Part shown: piece by piece, positions 61,128 to 64,000 of the stretch
Layout: each line of letters opens with the position of its first letter
How positions within the stretch are numbered: position 1 is the stretch's first letter
DNA from: Chryseobacterium aureum
GTDB taxonomy: Bacteria > Bacteroidota > Bacteroidia > Flavobacteriales > Weeksellaceae
Assembly (NCBI RefSeq): GCF_003971235.1
Contig: NZ_CP034661.1
Span: forward strand, 4,960,001 to 5,024,000
Length of the DNA: 64,000 bases
Reading direction: 5' to 3'
Made by a program: the position numbers and the translations under genes
Notes under the pieces: model-generated
The model's database searches: none
Seen by the model: the letters and a program-made list of their open reading frames with translations, nothing else
What the model was told of the DNA's origin: nothing

Positions 61128-61287
61128 AATATCTGAATTCTGATTGGGTATTTAAGAAATTTAAATGGGCAGCTGAAAGATGGAAGTAGGTGATTGTATA
61201 CAGATTCGAGCTTTTGATCCCGAATTTATTTTCTTCAATGGCCAAATGTGGGCACCAGACAAAATTGATAAAGAAATAAAAATAGCA

Positions 61288-61320
61288 GGTACAGAGTTAT
61301 TCTGTACCTTTTTCTTTTTT
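61288..61320. terminator. Bidirectional terminator between gltD and the ClbS/DfsB gene
   Basis: AGGTACAGA pairs with TCTGTACCT; the loop includes the TAA stop of the minus-strand gene. Plus strand T run follows. It is nearly identical to the lysS terminator at 54895-54924. Confidence 0.8.
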
Positions 61321-61812
61321 CCATTTCCGGAGCTGTATTCTAAAATTTTTAAAAGGAGCAACTGTATTGATATGTATCCATTTCCATACGGGCCATTTAG
61401 CGGGCGTTGTTGCCCATTTTCTTTGTTCAGGTTCAAACAGGGTTTTGTCATCAAGGCTCTCAATCCATTTTATAATTTCATCGACTTGCTTTTGTAAGAG
61501 ATCTCTTTGTTCTGCCAGATTATAGGAGCTATATTGCTCATAGAAAGACTGATATAATCCTTTTAAATTATTCCATTTATATTCAGGAGTAGGTGTTTTC
61601 ACTTCCTTTCCTTTCTTTTCATCAGCTTCCCACTGTAGGAGCAGTTGGGTCCAGCCAATCTGATAGGATATATTTTGGGCTGGTGTTTTATCAACCCCTA
61701 CTTTTAGCCAATCTTTTTCATTTTCTTTAATATCATCGAATTCCTTGTTGTAAAGAAGGAACCTTTTTTTTATTTCTTCAATAAGTTCAGTTTTGTCTTT
61801 ATAACCTTTCAT
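61297..61812 (-). CDS. ClbS/DfsB-family four-helix bundle protein
   Basis: A 171-residue protein of the DinB-like ClbS/DfsB family (DUF1706). ClbS protects colibactin producers by opening the toxin's cyclopropane; DfsB gives bleomycin-like protection, and most members are uncharacterised. The pattern KTPAQNISYQIGWTQLLLQW (43-62) and WPVWKWIHINTVAPFKNFR in pieces is diagnostic. There is no colibactin cluster nearby, so a role in toxin or electrophile defence is only possible. It lies just upstream of cydB's far side; the start is 4 bases before cydB's stop on the same strand. Confidence 0.85.
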   Translation of the reverse strand: MKGYKDKTELIEEIKKRFLLYNKEFDDIKENEKDWLKVGVDKTPAQNISYQIGWTQLLLQWEADEKKGKEVKTPTPEYKWNNLKGLYQSFYEQYSSYNLAEQRDLLQKQVDEIIKWIESLDDKTLFEPEQRKWATTPAKWPVWKWIHINTVAPFKNFRIQLRKWKKEKGTE

Positions 61813-61816
61813 AGTA

Positions 61817-62821
61817 TTATTTTCTAAGCTTACTGAAAGAAGCCATCAAATAAAATAAAAACGGCAGAATAAATAAAGATCCCAGCATCAATGCCCAGCC
61901 TAATGCAGCAATAGTTTTAGGCGGTGCCATATGCTCTAGCAATGAAAGATGCTGTCCGTTACCTAACAGTATAATATCCGGGTTATGCTGATACGTAGCG
62001 GCCACAAGAATCATCACCATCTGAAAGCCTGCAAGAGCTCTCACCGGAAGTAATTTTTGGCGGTTCATTGCTCTTAGGACAAGTAATAGCGCAATCGTAG
62101 CAAAAGCTATAGCCATTATACCCAAGGGTTTGGAGAATACCCACATTAAAAGAGGAATATCTGAAATATAAGCAGTAACAAATACCAGAATTCCTGTAAT
62201 CACTACAAAGATCATCGTCTGTTTGGATTTTCTTATCATCAGTAACAGATCGGCTTTATCACGGGTTTCTCTCAATGAAAAAATAGAAGCAAGATAGGCA
62301 CAAAGCGCTACTGTAAATAAACCGACAGAAACTCCAAACCAGTTCAGCCAGCTGAACACATACAAATCCAGGAAACCTTCCGCATCAGGATTGATAGAAT
62401 GCGAAACCGTTGCCGCAGCAATTAATCCTAAAAAGAAAGGCGTTAAAAGACTTGCATAGTAAAAAATCTGGGTATATAAAACCTGCCAGTTATCCTTTAC
62501 CGCATCATAATGCCTGAATGTAAATGCTGTTCCTCTTGCAATAATTCCCATAAGCATCAATACCAAAGGAATGTGGAGATAAGTAGACATTGTGGTATAA
62601 ATTTCAGGAAACCCTACAAAGAGAATGACAATCGCGATAATCAGCCACATATGATTGGCTTCCCACACAGGAGCTATGGATTCATACATGATTTCCTGGG
62701 TCTTGTTTCTGGCTTTTTTATGGGTGAATAACTCTACAATTCCAGCTCCGAAATCAGCTCCGCCCAGAATAATATAAAGACATATGGAAAGCCATAGAAA
62801 ACCTATTACAACGTAAATCAT
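61817..62821 (-). CDS. cydB: Cytochrome bd ubiquinol oxidase subunit II
   Basis: A 334-residue membrane protein with about eight or nine helices; the N-terminal FLWLSICLYIILGGADFGAG carries the conserved heme-stabilising region. With CydA it oxidises quinol and reduces oxygen with high affinity without pumping protons. It overlaps cydA by 4 bases. The ClbS/DfsB gene follows by 4 bases, so it may share the transcript. Confidence 0.94.
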   Translation of the reverse strand: MIYVVIGFLWLSICLYIILGGADFGAGIVELFTHKKARNKTQEIMYESIAPVWEANHMWLIIAIVILFVGFPEIYTTMSTYLHIPLVLMLMGIIARGTAFTFRHYDAVKDNWQVLYTQIFYYASLLTPFFLGLIAAATVSHSINPDAEGFLDLYVFSWLNWFGVSVGLFTVALCAYLASIFSLRETRDKADLLLMIRKSKQTMIFVVITGILVFVTAYISDIPLLMWVFSKPLGIMAIAFATIALLLVLRAMNRQKLLPVRALAGFQMVMILVAATYQHNPDIILLGNGQHLSLLEHMAPPKTIAALGWALMLGSLFILPFLFYLMASFSKLRK

Positions 62822-64000
62822 GATTGTTTGTTTTTATCGTTAAACTGAGAATCGGTAGGATCGTAAAGTTTCGGTACCATCTGGATCTGTCTTTTTAAAA
62901 GGAAAACAAGAATCAGGGATAATGAGATGAAAATAGCAGTAAAGAAGTAGAAAGAATACTGTATTCCCGGCATAGGAGTAACCGCATCTACTGTCCTCAT
63001 AATTCCGTAAATAATCCATGGCTGTCTTCCGACTTCCGTTACCGTCCACCCAGCTTCCAGCGCAATATACCCGAAAGGTGTTGCTATTAAAAAGGTTTTT
63101 AACAGCCAGTGTTTGGTCAGCCATTCTTTTCTGAAGAAGAAAGCATATAAATAAATAGCCCCAATACCAATCATTACCACTCCGAAGAAGATCATAATCT
63201 GAAAAGCATAATGTACAACTGCAATCGGAGGCCATTCGTCTCGTGGGAAATCTTTAAGCCCTTTTACTTCAGCATTGAAATCATTACTTACCAGAAAACT
63301 TAAAACTTTTGGAATTTTCACCGCATATTTCACTTCCTCTTTTTGCTCATCCGGAATTCCCCCGATCACAAATGAAGCCCCTTTTTCAGTTTCAAAATGA
63401 GCTTCCATAGCCGCTAATTTGATTGGTTGTCTTTCTGCTACCGATTTAGCAGCAACATCACCGCTTAACGGTGCTCCAAATGCTCCGATCAATGCAAAAC
63501 CTACCGCAATTCTAAAAGCTTTAGTGTGAAATTCAATATTTCTTTTTCGCATAATCATAAAGGCATGAACTCCGGCTACAGCAAATCCCGTTGCACAGAA
63601 TGCAGCCACCGTCATATGAAGTGCCTGCGGAAACCAGGCATCATTAAACATTGCTTTGATAGGATCTATATTGAGATATTGCCCGTTGATGTAATCAAAA
63701 CCTGTAGGAGAGTTCATCCAAGAATTGGCCGCAACCACCAGAATTCCGGAAGCCAGCCCGCTCAGTCCCACAAGAAATCCGCAGAACCAGTGAAACCATT
63801 TATTGAATCTTTCCCAGCCGTATAAAAAGAACCCGATCGCAATTGCTTCAATGAAAAAGGCGGTTCCTTCCAAAGAAAAAGGCATTCCGAAAATAGGACC
63901 TGCATGTTTCATAAAGCCAGGCCATAAAAGTCCCAGTTCAAAAGAAAGCATTGTTCCGGAAACTGCCCCTGTCGCAAAAAGAATAGCCACCCCTTTGCTC
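62818..64000 (-). CDS. cydA: Cytochrome bd ubiquinol oxidase subunit I (5' end missing)
   Basis: Partial gene of 394 codons, open at the window end; about 55 N-terminal residues are missing. The reading frame continues as SKGVAILFATGAVSG up to the last bases, so the apparent GTG start is not the real one. Helical heme-binding parts include FFIEAIAIGFFLYGWERFN and WTVTEVGRQPWIIYG. The region between helices 6 and 7 (Q-loop, containing KGASFVIGG) is short, i.e. the CydA-S type, lacking the long insertion of E. coli CydA. Confidence 0.94.
   Translation of the reverse strand, partial: SKGVAILFATGAVSGTMLSFELGLLWPGFMKHAGPIFGMPFSLEGTAFFIEAIAIGFFLYGWERFNKWFHWFCGFLVGLSGLASGILVVAANSWMNSPTGFDYINGQYLNIDPIKAMFNDAWFPQALHMTVAAFCATGFAVAGVHAFMIMRKRNIEFHTKAFRIAVGFALIGAFGAPLSGDVAAKSVAERQPIKLAAMEAHFETEKGASFVIGGIPDEQKEEVKYAVKIPKVLSFLVSNDFNAEVKGLKDFPRDEWPPIAVVHYAFQIMIFFGVVMIGIGAIYLYAFFFRKEWLTKHWLLKTFLIATPFGYIALEAGWTVTEVGRQPWIIYGIMRTVDAVTPMPGIQYSFYFFTAIFISLSLILVFLLKRQIQMVPKLYDPTDSQFNDKNKQS

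Noticed and set aside
61180..61497. Plus-strand ORF of 105 codons overlapping the ClbS/DfsB gene
   Set aside because: It runs antisense through the ClbS/DfsB coding sequence and the terminator, and its peptide has no recognisable pattern.
1..64000. tRNA or rRNA genes
   Set aside because: I looked for T-loop sequences and long GC-rich conserved stretches and found none.
61297..64000. ClbS/DfsB gene as part of a toxin-resistance island with cydAB
   Set aside because: The only link is close spacing on the same strand; no biosynthetic genes are nearby, so it is probably incidental.

Overview
The window reads as a chromosome segment of a Chryseobacterium-type flavobacterium (Bacteroidota, Weeksellaceae). 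The evidence is as follows: the protein encoded at 39119-40078 matches the protein-glutaminase I remember from Chryseobacterium proteolyticum; several secreted proteins end in type IX secretion (T9SS) sorting domains; gldF and gldG are present; promoters fit the Bacteroidetes TAnnTTTG -7 box; and the DNA is AT-rich with palindromic repeats between genes. I see no rRNA, tRNA, insertion sequence, prophage or CRISPR array. Species assignment is inference.

Layout. 1-13.1 kb holds housekeeping and secreted enzymes: a YeeE/YedE membrane protein, a Tat-exported glycosylasparaginase, CutC, a GH2 beta-mannosidase, an AEC transporter, PriA, a PBP4-type carboxypeptidase and a T9SS M1 peptidase. 13.2-19.1 kb holds a JmjC-like cupin gene, kbl, hemJ and gldFG. 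19.1-23.6 kb holds unknown proteins, then an Rrf2 regulator, a 58-residue protein and a TauE/SafE exporter. 23.7-34.7 kb is a heme acquisition island: a T9SS-exported HmuY-like protein, a second T9SS cargo, and a divergent run of TonB receptor, HmuY lipoprotein, ABC importer (hmuTUV), methyltransferase, HemS and ChaN. 34.9-41.2 kb holds an exported deformylase-like protein, the ohrR-ohr peroxide module, protein-glutaminase with a small paralogue of its propeptide, and lipB. 41.3-49.4 kb is the tryptophan operon on the minus strand (trpE-G-D-C-F-two extra genes-B-A), preceded by a leader peptide with three Trp codons and an attenuator. 49.5-64 kb holds a triple 190-bp repeat, small lipoproteins, a cytochrome c, rlmF, lysS, gltBD, a ClbS/DfsB protein and cydAB (cydA cut by the window end).

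Control. Four regulatory arrangements can be read directly. A 23-bp Rrf2-type operator occurs twice, upstream of the cupin gene and upstream of the 58-residue/TauE genes. A 54-bp control module occurs twice in the heme island, 48 of 54 bases identical, and looks Fur-like. An OhrR-like operator overlaps the -33 region of the nitroreductase-ohrR-ohr operon. The trp operon has a textbook-looking attenuator. The most novel suggestion is that the 103-residue lipoprotein beside protein-glutaminase is a free-standing copy of its inhibitory propeptide.
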